Below are positions 1 to 10,437 of a stretch of 64,000 bases of DNA, one piece after another. The stretch lies in assembly GCA_947650285.1 (NCBI GenBank), contig CANTFL010001009.1, forward strand, positions 50,561 to 114,560, in the 5' to 3' direction. How positions within the stretch are numbered: the first letter of the stretch is position 1; the number at the start of each line of letters is the position of its first letter. Position numbers and translations under genes: made by a program. This DNA comes from Hyaloperonospora brassicae (taxonomy: Eukaryota; Oomycota; Peronosporomycetes; Peronosporales; Peronosporaceae). Below the pieces are notes generated by a model, which was not told the DNA's origin, did not search any database, and was given only the letters and a program-made list of their open reading frames with translations.

Positions 1-111
1 CGAGCGGGCCAAATTGAGGTCCATGAGGATATTGCGGAGCTCTGGCATCCGGAGCTGGTTCAGCCGCGCGCGGAGGCCCTGCACGTGGAGCGGGGAGACG
101 CCGGTGCTCAT
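1..111 (-). CDS. N-terminus of SAP-domain protein, possible PIAS/Siz-type SUMO ligase (partial)
   Basis: The first 37 codons of a gene that runs off the left edge. The ATG lies at 111 on the minus strand. The peptide contains LRMPELRNILMDLNLARS, which matches the first helix of a SAP motif (leucine-rich, then a short turn before GRK). SAP motifs bind AT-rich DNA. An N-terminal SAP within the first 40 residues is typical of PIAS/Siz SUMO E3 ligases, but the zinc-finger (SP-RING) part would lie outside the window, so the ligase assignment is inference. GC-rich and without stops, in contrast to the sequence that follows. Confidence 0.55.
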   Translation of the reverse strand, partial: MSTGVSPLHVQGLRARLNQLRMPELRNILMDLNLARS

Positions 112-641
112 GATCGGACGGTGCACGTGATACACGTGCTCTGGTCGCACGCGCGGGCCTTGGTCCGGCGGGCCTAAGCTTCGAAGCTTCTTCTCGCGCG
201 CCCTTCAGCCTCTAAGCTGGGCTCTTCGGCGCATTGTAAGGCGCTGTGTCGAGGTGCGTCCTTTGGCACGCGCGACACCGTGTTATGGCATCGCACAGTG
301 GACTCGATGCATACTTAAGACTGAGTTTTCGCCATTCGACTTCAATACACGGTCGACAACCTCACCTTGTTTTGAGAAACACGGCAGTCAGCAATTTGCC
401 TTCTCAAAACAAGAGCTCAAGGCGCCGTTCGTTGCCGTTTGTTTCTGTGCACGCTCGACGTGCGACGGGCTACGCACGCGATGGACTTATGCATGTGCCC
501 TATAGGTGACGAGCTACTGGATGGGAACAGGGGCGGGCATGCTCACACAGCAGCAGAATAGCGAGTACATTGAGATTGTAATGACACTAACGGCATCGCT
601 GGCATGTATGTTGATCTGCCTATTGTACCAAATCTACAACG
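112..641. other. Intergenic region
   Basis: Between the divergent start of the SAP protein and the 3' end of the Aurora-type kinase. Open frames at 246-509 and 506-706 have no recognisable similarity; the second overlaps the last kinase exon on the other strand and depends on a GTG start. I see no supported gene here. Confidence 0.5.
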
Positions 642-2927
642 CTAAACGCCACGTCGAACAGACCGTTGACGGGCGGCGAGGGGGCCAAACCAGCGGTGAG
701 CTTTGATCTCCTGCAGTGAGAGACGCCTTTCCGGTAGCTTTTGCAGAATCTGTACCAATGCGGAGTTGTGTGAGAAGCCGTGCAACGTTTTCGCAAGCGG
801 TCGATAGATGCACGTGTACATACCCGTGTCAATAGATCTTTTGCCGCCAGAGATACCATGGGCGGTATGTAGAGCTGGCCTTCGGTAATGAGCTCGACGG
901 TCTCATTTTGCCCCTACAGTTGACAAAGACATTAGCACGAAGGTGCACAGCACATGAGCGCCGTGGGAAACAAACGCGTACCGGGGCTTCGAACGGAGGC
1001 TTGCCCACCAGAAGCTCGTACATGATGATTCCAACCGCCCAAATGTCCACCGACTCGTCGTATTTCTCGCCCTAGATCACCAGTTATAAGGACCACTCGT
1101 CAGAAGTGACGATCATGGCGCTGTTTAAAAGAGATGGAAACTCCTCCCACGCACTCGAATCATCTCCGGTGACAAGTAGTCCAGGGTGCCACACAACGTA
1201 TCGCGGCGAGTACTAAGGCATGACGGAAGCGTGTTGTTCAGTCAACGGTTGAAGCTGACATGGCACGCAGTGAGATCGAGACCACTTACGCTGCTGTCAC
1301 GTTAGCGGATGACCAGCCAAAATCAGCAAGCTGGATTGTACCCTGTAACAATAGTAGACGAGGCAAAGTTAGCATCATAGGCGACGAGTGAGGGAACTCA
1401 GGTAATCGCAAGCACACCTCTTCAGACAACAGGAGGTTCTCAGGCTTGATGTCGCGATGAATCACGTGCTGGTGATGGCACGACTCCAACGCGCTGATGC
1501 ACACGACACAGTCTAAGTTGCAAAACGCGACGTCATTGCCCGAGAATGCACTCCTTACCTGACAAGCTGAGCAGTATACAACATGGCTTGGCGCTCGGGG
1601 AACCTAGACAGCGAAGCAACAGCAAAACATCTCAGTTCAGTGGGATACACGATCCAAGGCACGCATCGTACCGCCGTCCAGGCATCGAACGCATCTTCTT
1701 GTACAGGTCACCGCCCCCAGCGTACTTCAGAACCAAATAGACTGGCAAATGGTTGCAAGCAAGACAAACGAGTGAGCAAGATGGAGACCATACGATAACT
1801 AGTGCTCTACCCTTCACCTCGTGTAGCGTCCTGGAAGGTGGCATACAGCGGCAGTATGTTCTCATGTCGAATACGCGAGTGGATTTCTACCTCCTTGCGC
1901 AGCTGATGAGCCACGCCTGCAGCTTTCAGCTGTTCCTTCACTAGCATTTTGAGCGCCACAACCATGCGCGAGTTTTTTTCGCGCGCAAGGTACACTTGGC
2001 CAAACTTTCCAGTACCCAGTTCGCGTCCTATCTCGAAATCGTCCAAGCTCCACGCTTTTGGCGGTTGCCGTATTGCTTCTTCCTGCTGTTGCTTGCGTGG
2101 ATCCAGTTCGTCTTCGTAGTCCATCATCTCTGCCGTATCTGAGTCCGAAGCAGCTCTTCCGACACGAGTCTGATGCGGTAGTGCAATTGCTGTACGCTGC
2201 TGCATCCTGCTTGTGCCACAGGAAGGCTGAGGTCCCAACAAGTCGGTCTGCGATCGGCTAGTTGTACTTGCACCCGCATATGAAGACTGGGCGGGCGCTG
2301 GTCGTGCAGCAGAAGCTGATGTGGCGGACTGGTACCTGCTCGTACTGCTGCCGTACGTCGATTTCGTTGGTGTCGACGGGATTCTCGACACTTGGTGTCT
2401 TCCAGTGGTGGTGCTGCTGGCTGTCGGTCGAGCATACGACGGCACCGATCCAGTTTCCGACGGAGACTTGAGCCGTGATGCCGTCCGATGTGCTAGTGAA
2501 GAAGCAGTTGGCGCCATCAAACGACCTGTACAACAACAACAGCAGCAACAACAACAACAACCGACGCGTCAATTAGCATTCCCTCTCTCCGTCTCTCTCT
2601 CGTGTCTCCAGACTTTCGCCACAAGTGGTCCGTCAACGCACTGGTGGCAGGTGATTGGTGGGCATTTGCGGTACGTTCGCGCAACAAGTGGCGGCTCTGA
2701 CTGGACGTCGACGACACTGTCGAAGACGCAGACGACGACGGACGTTGGAGCCGACTCGACGGGGCGGGAGACGCGTCGCTCATGTCGACGTCTTCAGAGC
2801 CTGTCGAGCTGTTACTTCGGCTGTAGTTCGTGCGGCGGCTGTCGTCGCTCTTCAGGCGAAAGGCGTTCGCGCCGGTAGGACGTCTGCTGTATCGCGCGTC
2901 TGCGGCTGCATGGGGTCGGGCGTTCAT
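642..2927 (-). CDS. Aurora-type serine/threonine kinase (10 exons)
   Basis: Spliced by eye: exons 2927-2642, 2525-1818, 1741-1672, 1603-1559, 1493-1418, 1342-1290, 1212-1155, 1071-982, 913-824 and 749-642. All junctions are GT-AG and keep phase, giving about 527 aa. Residues 1-255 are a Ser/Thr-rich low-complexity extension. The kinase domain begins near 258 with the glycine loop GTGKFG, the VALK lysine (about 288), HRDIKPEN (382-389), DFGWS (402-406) and the activation loop [11 protein letters not shown] with Thr about 418 in the position phosphorylated in Aurora kinases. DFGWS plus the CGTLDY-PEM segment is diagnostic for the Aurora family (mitotic spindle and cytokinesis kinases). The domain ends with the expected APE-to-HRWF lobe. 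No lesion seen. The start was chosen as the first ATG of the open first exon; a TPX2- or INCENP-type partner cannot be inferred. Confidence 0.85.
2526..2641 (-). repeat. First kinase intron with CAA/CAG trinucleotide tract
   Basis: The inferred first intron of the kinase gene runs from the donor GTGCGT (2641) to the acceptor TACAG (2526). It ends in a (CAA)n/(CAG)n tract on the plus strand at 2531-2561, so the polypyrimidine-like part of the 3' splice site is (GTT)n on the coding strand. Length change of this tract would directly alter acceptor context. Confidence 0.5.
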
Positions 2928-3100
2928 TTGAAAATGGACAGCGAAAAAATTGTTTTGAACGCACGTGTCGATTTTAACGATACGAAGGTGAAAAAAGTGG
3001 TAAAACAGGTGCAATCATATCGTTGCGGGCGCGTACGTTCGCAGCGCTGGACTTTTGGGCGCAAGAGCAGCCACGCGGTTTTACACGCTACAAAAAGAGT

Positions 3101-3496
3101 TTAATTCGCGGAATAAAACACGGCGACCATATCGTACATGTGTCTGAAGTCGGTTACTACCTCGAGCGGGAAACCTGATTCATTCGAGACGTCTGTGATG
3201 ACGTTGGCGCTGTATTGCGCTTACTGGAGTGACGTATTGCGCTATGAACTGCGTCGAAGTACTGTGCGACTACAGCGCGGCCGACAGTAGCGGCGGTCGC
3301 AGTTCTGCAAGTGCACAGTTGTGAGCTGCGTTTGAAGAAGCATGTGATAAGACCTCAATACTCGACGACGGCGCTGAGCGACTTCTGCTTTGGCTGTCGC
3401 GAGAGGATATGAGAGCTCACCAATATGTGCGGAACATTTTCTTCGTAAGGTTCGTGCCGGCGCTGCGTACATCATGAGGCTGTTGTTGTCAGACAT
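3101..3496 (-). CDS. Possible small three-exon gene, unknown function
   Basis: Weak model. An ATG at 3496 opens a frame whose first part contains ELSYPLATAKAEVAQRRRR. With two very short introns (49 nt, then 50 nt starting GTAAGC and ending ATCAG) the frame continues as AVVAQYFDAVHSAIRHSS and ends in EVVTDFRHMYDMVAVFYSAN before TAA at 3101. The predicted product is about 95 aa. The RRRVLR segment resembles an LYR motif of mitochondrial complex I accessory subunits, but the downstream residues do not match that family. The first donor (GTCTTA) is non-ideal. It could be a real small gene or chance. It is divergent from the DUF1772 gene. Confidence 0.3.
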
Positions 3497-3902
3497 GTAG
3501 ATACCACCAGGTAAAAAACAAGCAGATTGCAGTTCCTTTGTCCAGACCAACAGCGCTCTGCTTCCTGTTGATGCCAGACGTAGCTGTGTTGCATCCAGGC
3601 GAGGGACGTGAGCAATGGGAGGGGCCCAACTTGCATCAAACGATCCAAGCGGCTGCTATCGGTCCATGCCAAGTCCCATCTTTCACGTACATCTCTATCG
3701 CCTTTTACGATCGAACGCTCGAAAGTATCCCAATTCTCTGCACTCGCGATAATTCGACATTGAGCAAATTGTACTGACTTGTGTGATACAATAGCGCCGG
3801 ACCAAAAACAAACAGCCCCCGCGTCGTCTATGCTCCGAACCGGATGCCTCGTCTCAAGCCACAAAACGATTGGTCGCCGACGCGCGCCCACCGCTTCTCT
3901 GC

Positions 3903-4424
3903 ATGCGCGTGGACGCCGAAGCGCTGGCCCAAGTCGCAGCCACGGGACTCGCGGGCATCTTCGCTGGCGCGTCCACGTACATGAGCGTGGCCCAGCAACC
4001 AGCGCTCGTCGAGACCGCGTCGCTGGCGTTCCAGGCCGCCTACTTTCGCCGCATGTACTTTTATGCCGCGCGCATGCAGGGGCCTTTGGCGGTGGGCAGC
4101 GGCCTAAGTGCGCTATGTGTGTCGCTCTTGCAGACCCAGCGAGGACCACGTGCCGGTGCGCCGAGTCTCTGGCTCGCGAGCGGCTGCCTCATTGGCGGCA
4201 TTGTGCCCTATACGGTCCTCAAGATGCTCGCGCTGAATTGCCAGCTCGTCGACTCGAAGGAGTGTCTGCGCTGCAGTCAGTCGTTGATGCAGGAGATGCT
4301 GGGAAGGTGGGGAAAGCTGCATGCCGTACGCACGGGCGTGAGCGTAATGGCGTTTTCCGCGATGTTGCTGGCGATGGCGTGTGGCGGGGACCGCGCTCCG
4401 GCTCGAGGTGTGAACGTCGCATAG
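3903..4424 (+). CDS. DUF1772-type integral membrane protein
   Basis: 173 aa, single exon, starting at the ATG followed by CGCGTGGAC; the open frame upstream of it has no ATG. The sequence has a first hydrophobic segment (AATGLAGIFAGASTYMSV), then a conserved-looking QQPALV and YFRRMYFYAARMQGPLAV block, a third membrane segment near residues 90-110 and a C-terminal one near 150-165. This four-helix layout with an early polar QQPA and a central R-MQ-PLA block is that of DUF1772 (anthrone-oxygenase-like) proteins. The biochemical role in oomycetes is not known to me. The long antisense frame opposite is a codon shadow. Confidence 0.6.
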   Translation: MRVDAEALAQVAATGLAGIFAGASTYMSVAQQPALVETASLAFQAAYFRRMYFYAARMQGPLAVGSGLSALCVSLLQTQRGPRAGAPSLWLASGCLIGGIVPYTVLKMLALNCQLVDSKECLRCSQSLMQEMLGRWGKLHAVRTGVSVMAFSAMLLAMACGGDRAPARGVNVA

Positions 4425-4859
4425 AGAAACGCAGCAGAGAATCGAGACAGAATGCAAAGAGTGTTGACTCGAGATGACGACGGTGGGCAGGTGCTGACGG
4501 TTATTGCGACGTCTTCACACTAATGAGAAAAGGCGGAGACTGCTTGAGCCATGTGGGGTCGGTCGGTCGGTCGCTGGGACGCGAGAAATGCGACGGCCGG
4601 ACTCCATGAAGGCAGGGGAAGTAAGAGAGTGCAACAAGTATTGTCGCTCGATGACGCACTTGACAAGCGTGACAAGTATGTCTGGTTGGCGAAAAAGACG
4701 CATAGCTGCTCGCATGTCGCAGTTCCGGGACAGGACATCCAACGGGTTCAAGCAAAGGCGTGCGCCAGGCTGACTTCATTGTAAAGAAGTCAACTCGGGA
4801 CACAATCAAGAGCGACAACGTTGACATTCGTATCGTTGACGACCCGACCAGCTCGGTTC
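4425..4859. other. Intergenic / 5' leader of the next gene
   Basis: Several overlapping short frames exist on both strands between 4500 and 4830, none with recognisable content. The segment just before 4860 is probably the 5' UTR of the 422-aa gene, because a strong donor (GTGAGT) directly follows the proposed ATG. Confidence 0.4.
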
Positions 4860-6226
4860 ATGGTGAGTCAATGACGACATCGCTTCTGCTTACACCGGTG
4901 TTGCTCGACTTTTTGGTATGTGTTGCTGACCTTTCTCTGCTGCAAATGTGGTTTCGTTAGTGGATCGTGGACGAGATCCGGTACCTACGAGAGCTCATTG
5001 TAAGGAGTATCCGTCGTTTGCTGAACGTGCTGTCCATGGCTGCTTCCGAAACACGCGCCGAGGTCGCCTGTCTGCTGCATAAGTATCATTGCCTTCTGTT
5101 CGAGGACACACCGACCAAGATACACAGAGCTATGGTCGACTTTAGCCGGTGGCTAGCAGACGTGCTTGTGGGCAGAAACGCTAAGGGTATCGAGCGCAGT
5201 CCGTCACACCGTGAGGATGCGTGGCTTACCCTGAAAGAGCGGCACTTCGACGATCGGACATGTCAAGGAGCTCTTGCTTTCAACAAGACAACGACCATTC
5301 AGCTGCTGAGAACAGCTTGCGAGTACTACATGGCGCGCTGTGACTGTCTCCAAAGAACCAACGCAGGACTCGTGTCGCAGTTGGCTGAGTTGAAGACGCA
5401 GCTGAAGCAAACACTTGTTTGTGCATTTGAATCACAGCACGCTCTGGAACGTGAGCGAGAGGTTTGTGCGCTGCAAGCCAAACACCTGGTGACGGGAGCA
5501 CAGATCGGAGACCACCTTGTGCTACAGCGATCGCGCGGTGAGTACCCAGCTCGTCTGCGCCAGCAGATCGCGAGTACGCTTGACACACCAGACGTGGTAA
5601 ACACGGCTGAGCAAGATGACAATGAACAGGCGTTGGCTGGTGCGTCAAGCTCGAACGATCCGAAGCAAGTGAATGCGGTCGAAAACGCTTCGGTTGGTGA
5701 CAAGCTAGGAGCGGCGACACTTGACAATCGGGAAGACGCCCTGTCTCCGCTATCTGGCGCTGACGGGAACAACGTCCTATCTGATCGACAAGAGACACCT
5801 CAGCATTCGTCGGGGCAGCAGAGATCGGCATCGGCGACTTCTTCTTCCGTTGCGATGTATGAGCCGAGTCTGAGCTCCACTGACTTGGACTACAGGCAGC
5901 TCACAGAATTGCGCTCAAGTGGAGAGAAGGACGGCAGATGGTATAGCCACGCACTGCGCGCGTTGAAGGAAGCACGCAAGCACCGAAAACGCCGTCAGCT
6001 TGGTGAAGCTCACCCCATGATGATGTTTACAGCGAGCGCTGTTTGCAAAGAAGCCAACGCTACAGAATTCACGCAGCTCGTGTCTACTCGCGATCCTGCT
6101 GAGGACGGAGAAGACTCGACGTGGTACCGCCGAACACTGCTGCATCTCACGAACGAGCGCCAACGCCGTCTGAGCCACCACAACCGGGCTGATTCGTTCT
6201 CGTCCACCATTTCTATCGTCGATTAG
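4860..6226 (+). CDS. Unknown coiled-coil protein with duplicated WY-L-L-R motif
   Basis: Model: exon 1 is the ATG alone (4860-4862), intron 4863-4960 (GTGAGT to TTAG), exon 2 4961-6226, 422 aa. The alternative start is ATG 5036, since the frame is open from 4961. No known domain recognised. Residues about 125-175 are predicted coiled coil (NAGLVSQLAELKTQLKQ). Residues about 190-310 are Asp/Ser/Asn-rich and look disordered. The C-terminus has two related basic segments: GRWYSHALRALKEARKHRKR and, 50 residues on, STWYRRTLLHLTNERQRRLS, sharing W-Y-x3-L-x2-L-x3-R spacing. The first probably acts in binding a partner or nucleic acid, but that is a guess. Confidence 0.6.
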
Positions 6227-6652
6227 CTGACATGCCAGACGATGATGACGATCCACGATCCAATTCTCGCTTGTAACACAGAGGCCTGAACAAGAACAAG
6301 CTCCACTAGCTCGACCAGCCAACGTCATCCAGCACCACCGTGTCTCATTGTCATGGTCCGACCCGAGTCTCATGACGTTCAACCATTCTCCACGTTGCCG
6401 ACCCAGTCGGATTGTCAGACACGCACGCTTTGTACCGAGCACTACGTTCGTGAAGACAAAGTGTCGTTTGACGCGTCGGCTTGTAAGAGCCACGAGCGCA
6501 CCCGCACTGCACTGAAAATCAAATGAGGCGTCGCGACTCTTTCATTCATGCTGTCAATACTTTGCTGCTCTGTTGTCCTTGCTAGATGTTGCCGCCTCGC
6601 CCAGATCGATCCCTACAGTTTCACATCGTGCCCACGTACACACCGACGCACC
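6227..6652. other. Intergenic region between convergent genes
   Basis: Convergent 3' ends of the 422-aa gene and the holocytochrome c synthase gene. Nothing recognisable beyond antisense shadows. Confidence 0.5.
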
Positions 6653-7578
6653 TCAGTCGGTCTTGGGCGTGACTTTCGAGCGCCCGCCTTGCTCGTCTGT
6701 CGTGTCTCGAGGTGTGTCCACAGCTGCAGCACTGCCGCCGAACGCGGCACCACCAAAGGGCAGCAGCGGTCGGATCTTCTCGCGAAACTGCCACCGCACG
6801 CGGTCCACAAGACCCTCCACCGAGTCAAGCGCGGGCCTCACATCCAGATAGACACTGAGTGGACGGCCTGGCTCAGGTTGCCCCGAGTAAAAGTCAATCA
6901 CATAGCGCACTTCTTTCCCGTCCCGATCGACGATCCAATCGTGTCGATCGAACGGCAGCACGGACCACCCCAACAAGTTCATGATCCGGGCCTTGGGACT
7001 GTACTCGGTCGGCTTGCCCATGAACGTCTTGAGCTTGACGCGCTCAGGTGCTCTGCCCATTCCCAACGCATGGAGGAAAAAGGGAAGCCACAACAAGTGT
7101 CAGTCAGCTCCGCCTCACGTCCACTGCACAACGGATCAACGCAACTCGTCCACCACCGCACTCACACGTGGACGCTCTCCCACTTGAGCACTTCCCGCCA
7201 GCTCTGCTCGTTCACAGTGTTGTGGATCGCGACGATCGTCTTCATCTGCTGCGCATCAGGCGCCCAACCCTTCCGCTTCATCGCCCGGAAGTACATCTCC
7301 TCGCTCGGGTACTCCCACTTGTCCTCGTTCACATTCGACTGATGCACCGACGTGACGCCTTCGCCTTTCGGGATCGAAGACACGGCGCGCGCTTGCGACA
7401 GGCTCGGCACAGCCGCTGCTGTCGATCCGTGCACGCTGACGCCCGACGCGTGGCCTGCAATGCGCATCAGCTCGGCGGTCAGACCGGCTGCGTCGGCGCT
7501 GTCCACGGGGCATCCCTTGGCCGGCGTCTTGGGCGGGTGTGGACACGCTGCCGCGGCGGCGTTCACGTCGGCCGTCAT
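6653..7578 (-). CDS. HCCS: Holocytochrome c synthase (cytochrome c heme lyase)
   Basis: Two exons, 7578-7166 and 7052-6653, joined across a GTGAGT...GGGCAG intron, give 270 aa, the normal family length. It attaches heme covalently to apocytochrome c in the mitochondrial intermembrane space. The N-terminus has two Cys-Pro motifs (C12-P13 and C23-P24) of the heme-regulatory type found in this family. The body carries the conserved IPKGEG...[17 protein letters not shown] segment, [13 protein letters not shown], the [10 protein letters not shown] helix that contains the heme-ligand region, then [13 protein letters not shown] and [10 protein letters not shown]. The C-terminal 40 residues are Gly/Ala-rich. 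No lesion seen. The neighbouring helicase gene lies upstream on the same strand, with its own promoter space. Confidence 0.88.
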
Positions 7579-7585
7579 GACTGGA

Positions 7586-7607
7586 CGAAATTGGCAAAAA
7601 TGGACTG
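7586..7607 (-). promoter_or_regulatory. Possible oomycete Inr/FPR core promoter of HCCS
   Basis: On the minus strand, just before the HCCS ATG, the sequence reads GTCCATTTTTGCCAATTT. It resembles the oomycete initiator plus flanking element (consensus GCTCATTYYNCAWTTT), with a slightly longer spacer. The distance to the ATG (about 10 nt) is short but not unusual for oomycetes. Confidence 0.35.
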
Positions 7608-7793
7608 CTTCAAGGCGTTTTGTTTGTGAGTGGGTGGGTGGGTGGAAATCTATTTTATAGCTTCGCTATAGGTTCTAGTGACATCCACCCGACGGGAAGC
7701 TTGCGAGAGACTAGGTCGAATGAATGTGTAGCCATGGGTAGCAGCTCCACTACCTGACGCGGCTTCGAACGAGATGTCACGACTTATACCTTG

Positions 7794-9365
7794 TCATATC
7801 GACGGCTTCGGCTTCTTGTGCTGATGTTGCGGTTGTGGCTGTTGCTGGCGTTTGGCCTTACGAGCTCGCACCTTGTCGTCGAAACCACGCTCAGTCAGCT
7901 TCATCTTGGCAATGCGCGAGGCAGTAGACACGTCGTTGAGCAGCTTGAGCACCTTTTTCTCGGGCACCTCCGGCTCGTAGTTGTCCATCTTCTTGCCCAC
8001 CTGCGCTTCGATGTTCTGCAGCAACTCGATGTCGTGCTGCGTGACGAGAGAAATGGCCTGGCCGTTGCGTCCAGCACGAGCAGTACGACCCACGCGGTGA
8101 ATATAGTCGTCAGCGTCTCGCGGCAGGTCGAAGTTGAGCACAATGTCGACCTCGGGGATGTCGAGCCCGCGACTCGCAACGTCGGTGCTGATGAGTATGT
8201 GGCTCAGACCGCTCTTGAACTTGCCCAATGCCGCCAGACGCCGGTTCTGCGACATCATCGAGTGGAGCGTCTCACATTTGGTACCCAGTTCGTTGCTGAT
8301 CGCGCCGATCAGCTCGCACGTCTTGCACGTGGATACAAAGATCATCATGGATCGCACAGGATGAGCTGATGAGAGTGCTGTGGTCGTTAGCAGCTTTTCC
8401 ATATCCTGCTTTTTGCGATCGCCCTTTGACCGCTTGCGCTTTTCCTGATCCTCCGTTGCATCGTCGTCGTTTGGATCTAGCATCTTCATCAGATACACAA
8501 GGTATGTCATCTTGACCTGCTCTGGTATGAACAGGTAAAACTGTTTCAGCGTTGCCACTGTCTTGACACTAGGCGTCGCGTCGAAGCGAAACGCGTCATC
8601 CGAGAGCGCCGTCTGCTCCAATCTGTCCAAATTAGCTGTCATGGTTGCAGAGAAGAGCAGCGTCTGTCGCTTGGTCGGCAGCTTGTCGAAGATGAAGCTC
8701 AGGTCCTTGGCAAACGACACATCCAGTAGTCGGTCCGCTTCGTCCAGCACTACAAACTTGACCAGCGAGATGTTGGGTGGGTCTACACGCAGCAAGTGGT
8801 CTCGAAAGCGGCCAGGCGTGGCCACAATTATATGCGGTCGCTGCTGGAGCGCCAGCGACTGCTTGAGCATGTCCACGCCACCGACAACTACAGTACAGCG
8901 CACCGCTATCGAGCTGCCAAAGGCGTTGAACTGGTCTGCAATCTGGAAAGCCAGTTCCCGCGTAGGTGTCAAGACGAGAGCAAACGGACCGTACGGCTCT
9001 TTGCTCAGTGTGTGCAGGATCGGCAGCGCGAAAGCCGCAGTCTTGCCGCTACCTGTCTGAGCGCAGCCAATCACATCACGTCCAGCGAGAATCGGAGGGA
9101 TGCACTGAGCCTGCACTGGCGTAGGGTGGCGGATACCCAGCAACTCGCAGCGTTTAACCAGCCACTGGTCCACACCAACGTCCACGAACGACAGCAGCGC
9201 GGCAGATGCCGAGTCGCCGCTTCCTACCAGCACCTTGTCGTCGCCTGTGGGTCTTGGCTCAACACGTGGCTGAGCCTTCGAGTCTGACGTGGACGACACG
9301 GCGAGCGCTGCTGCATCGCTGCTGGAGAGAGGGCGACGACGGCGCTTGCCAAAGAGGACGCTCAT
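7794..9365 (-). CDS. DDX49: DEAD-box ATP-dependent RNA helicase, DDX49/Dbp8 type
   Basis: 523 aa, single exon; the ATG at 9365 is preferred over an upstream in-frame GTG. All helicase motifs are present in order: Q motif (GIRHPTPVQAQCIPP), Walker A AQTGSGKT, PTRELA, TPGR, DEAD, SAT, then in RecA2 a variable acidic/basic insertion (DDDATEDQEKRKRSKGDRKK) and STDVASRGLDIP and HRVGRTAR. The C-terminal tail is basic and Gln/Pro/His-rich. The overall length, the short N-terminus and the LDEADRLLD block fit DDX49/Dbp8, which act in 40S ribosome-subunit assembly in the nucleolus; the subfamily call is less certain than the DEAD-box call. Lies upstream of HCCS on the same strand, 215 nt away. Confidence 0.87.
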   Translation of the reverse strand: MSVLFGKRRRRPLSSSDAAALAVSSTSDSKAQPRVEPRPTGDDKVLVGSGDSASAALLSFVDVGVDQWLVKRCELLGIRHPTPVQAQCIPPILAGRDVIGCAQTGSGKTAAFALPILHTLSKEPYGPFALVLTPTRELAFQIADQFNAFGSSIAVRCTVVVGGVDMLKQSLALQQRPHIIVATPGRFRDHLLRVDPPNISLVKFVVLDEADRLLDVSFAKDLSFIFDKLPTKRQTLLFSATMTANLDRLEQTALSDDAFRFDATPSVKTVATLKQFYLFIPEQVKMTYLVYLMKMLDPNDDDATEDQEKRKRSKGDRKKQDMEKLLTTTALSSAHPVRSMMIFVSTCKTCELIGAISNELGTKCETLHSMMSQNRRLAALGKFKSGLSHILISTDVASRGLDIPEVDIVLNFDLPRDADDYIHRVGRTARAGRNGQAISLVTQHDIELLQNIEAQVGKKMDNYEPEVPEKKVLKLLNDVSTASRIAKMKLTERGFDDKVRARKAKRQQQPQPQHQHKKPKPSI

Positions 9366-9543
9366 GACGCACGAATGACTGGTGGCGTCGCTCGATGTTG
9401 CTGTAATGTTGTTGTAAGATAGACGCGCTAGATCTGACACGTTTTGAACACCTCGTCGCGCTGTTTCTAATTCGAGTGCTCGGGCGCGCCGGCTAAAAAG
9501 TTGCGAGATGACTCGTTACGTGGACAGGACAGATTGGAGCACC

Positions 9544-10437
9544 TCACTTCTTCGTGGGAACCTGCGTTTTGCAGTGTTGGGTCCCTGACTTCCTGTCACA
9601 TTGTAACATGCAGTGAGGTTCACGAGAGTTTACTACGTTCCCAGCGACCACAGCAACATTAGCGAGATGCTCTTCGATGTTCGGACGATTGATGTGTCCA
9701 TGTTGGAAAAATTCTACGGAGATCTCAGCAGCAATACTTTGCATCAATTTTTCATTTTCGACGAGCGAGGTCGATGCGGATCTTGACGAGTTTGTACACG
9801 ATAGTTTGGCAATGCATCAAGAATGGACGGAACGAGGTGTGTAAGCAGGACCGTTCACTGTCGCTTCTTCTGTCTACTTTTTCGGTCTACCGGCCTTGCG
9901 TTCATGATACAACTGCGACTCTAGCTCATCGTTCTGCCCGGCGAATGCGAATGACCGATCATCAGTAGGACTGATAGGCGATGCGCTATCAGTATCAAGA
10001 AGACGGAAAACAGGATCAGGATCAAGAAGACGAAAAATAGGGTGGCGATGGAGAGTAGCTTGGCTCATGCGTCGGTACCGGAGACGTGGAAGAGCTGGAA
10101 CGACTGCAAGCGCGATTCCTGGAATCCTGTTCCGCATTCTTCCACGATGCACTACAACATCCAATATCGCTTGACGGTGCATCTAGTTTCGTTGTGTTGG
10201 CCGACGCATAACGTTCTACTATCATTAGGACCCACAGGAATACATCAACAGCTCCAAACCAAACGTAAAGACATCCGAATTCTCCTTCTCAGCGCTTCGG
10301 ACAAACCGGCCTCGATGTGAATTCCCAGCAGCATCAACATATGCACCCTGATGCAGCCCAGTTGCATGAGGCCTTCTCATAGTGGCGTTTGCAAATGACC
10401 CGGTAGCTGCAAACAAGCGAGACATAGGTTTTGTCAC
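9544..10437 (-). pseudogene. Broken gene of unknown family
   Basis: Protein-like segments occur in succession on the minus strand but are interrupted. 10437-10225 encodes a segment with GLHQGAYVDAAGNSHRGRF and ends in several stops. 10225-10022 (another frame) contains SWKNAEQDSRNRA and a Ser/Pro stretch. 9990-9874 contains NDELESQLYHERKAGRPKK and ends in TAG. The same frame reopens at once and continues to 9544 (ENEKLMQSIAAEISVEFFQ, HINRPNIEEHLANVAVVAG). At least two frame changes and two in-frame stops are needed to read it as one gene. KAGRPKK resembles an AT-hook. The parent family is not recognised. Introns could explain some breaks, but I found no good splice signals. Confidence 0.4.

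Noticed and set aside
506..706. Small single-pass membrane protein on the plus strand
   Set aside because: Needs a GTG start or an internal ATG and overlaps the last exon of the Aurora-type kinase on the other strand, which is well supported.
3472..4149. 225-codon frame on the minus strand opposite the DUF1772 gene
   Set aside because: Arg/Pro/Ser-rich shadow of the GC-rich coding strand; no domain and no signal.
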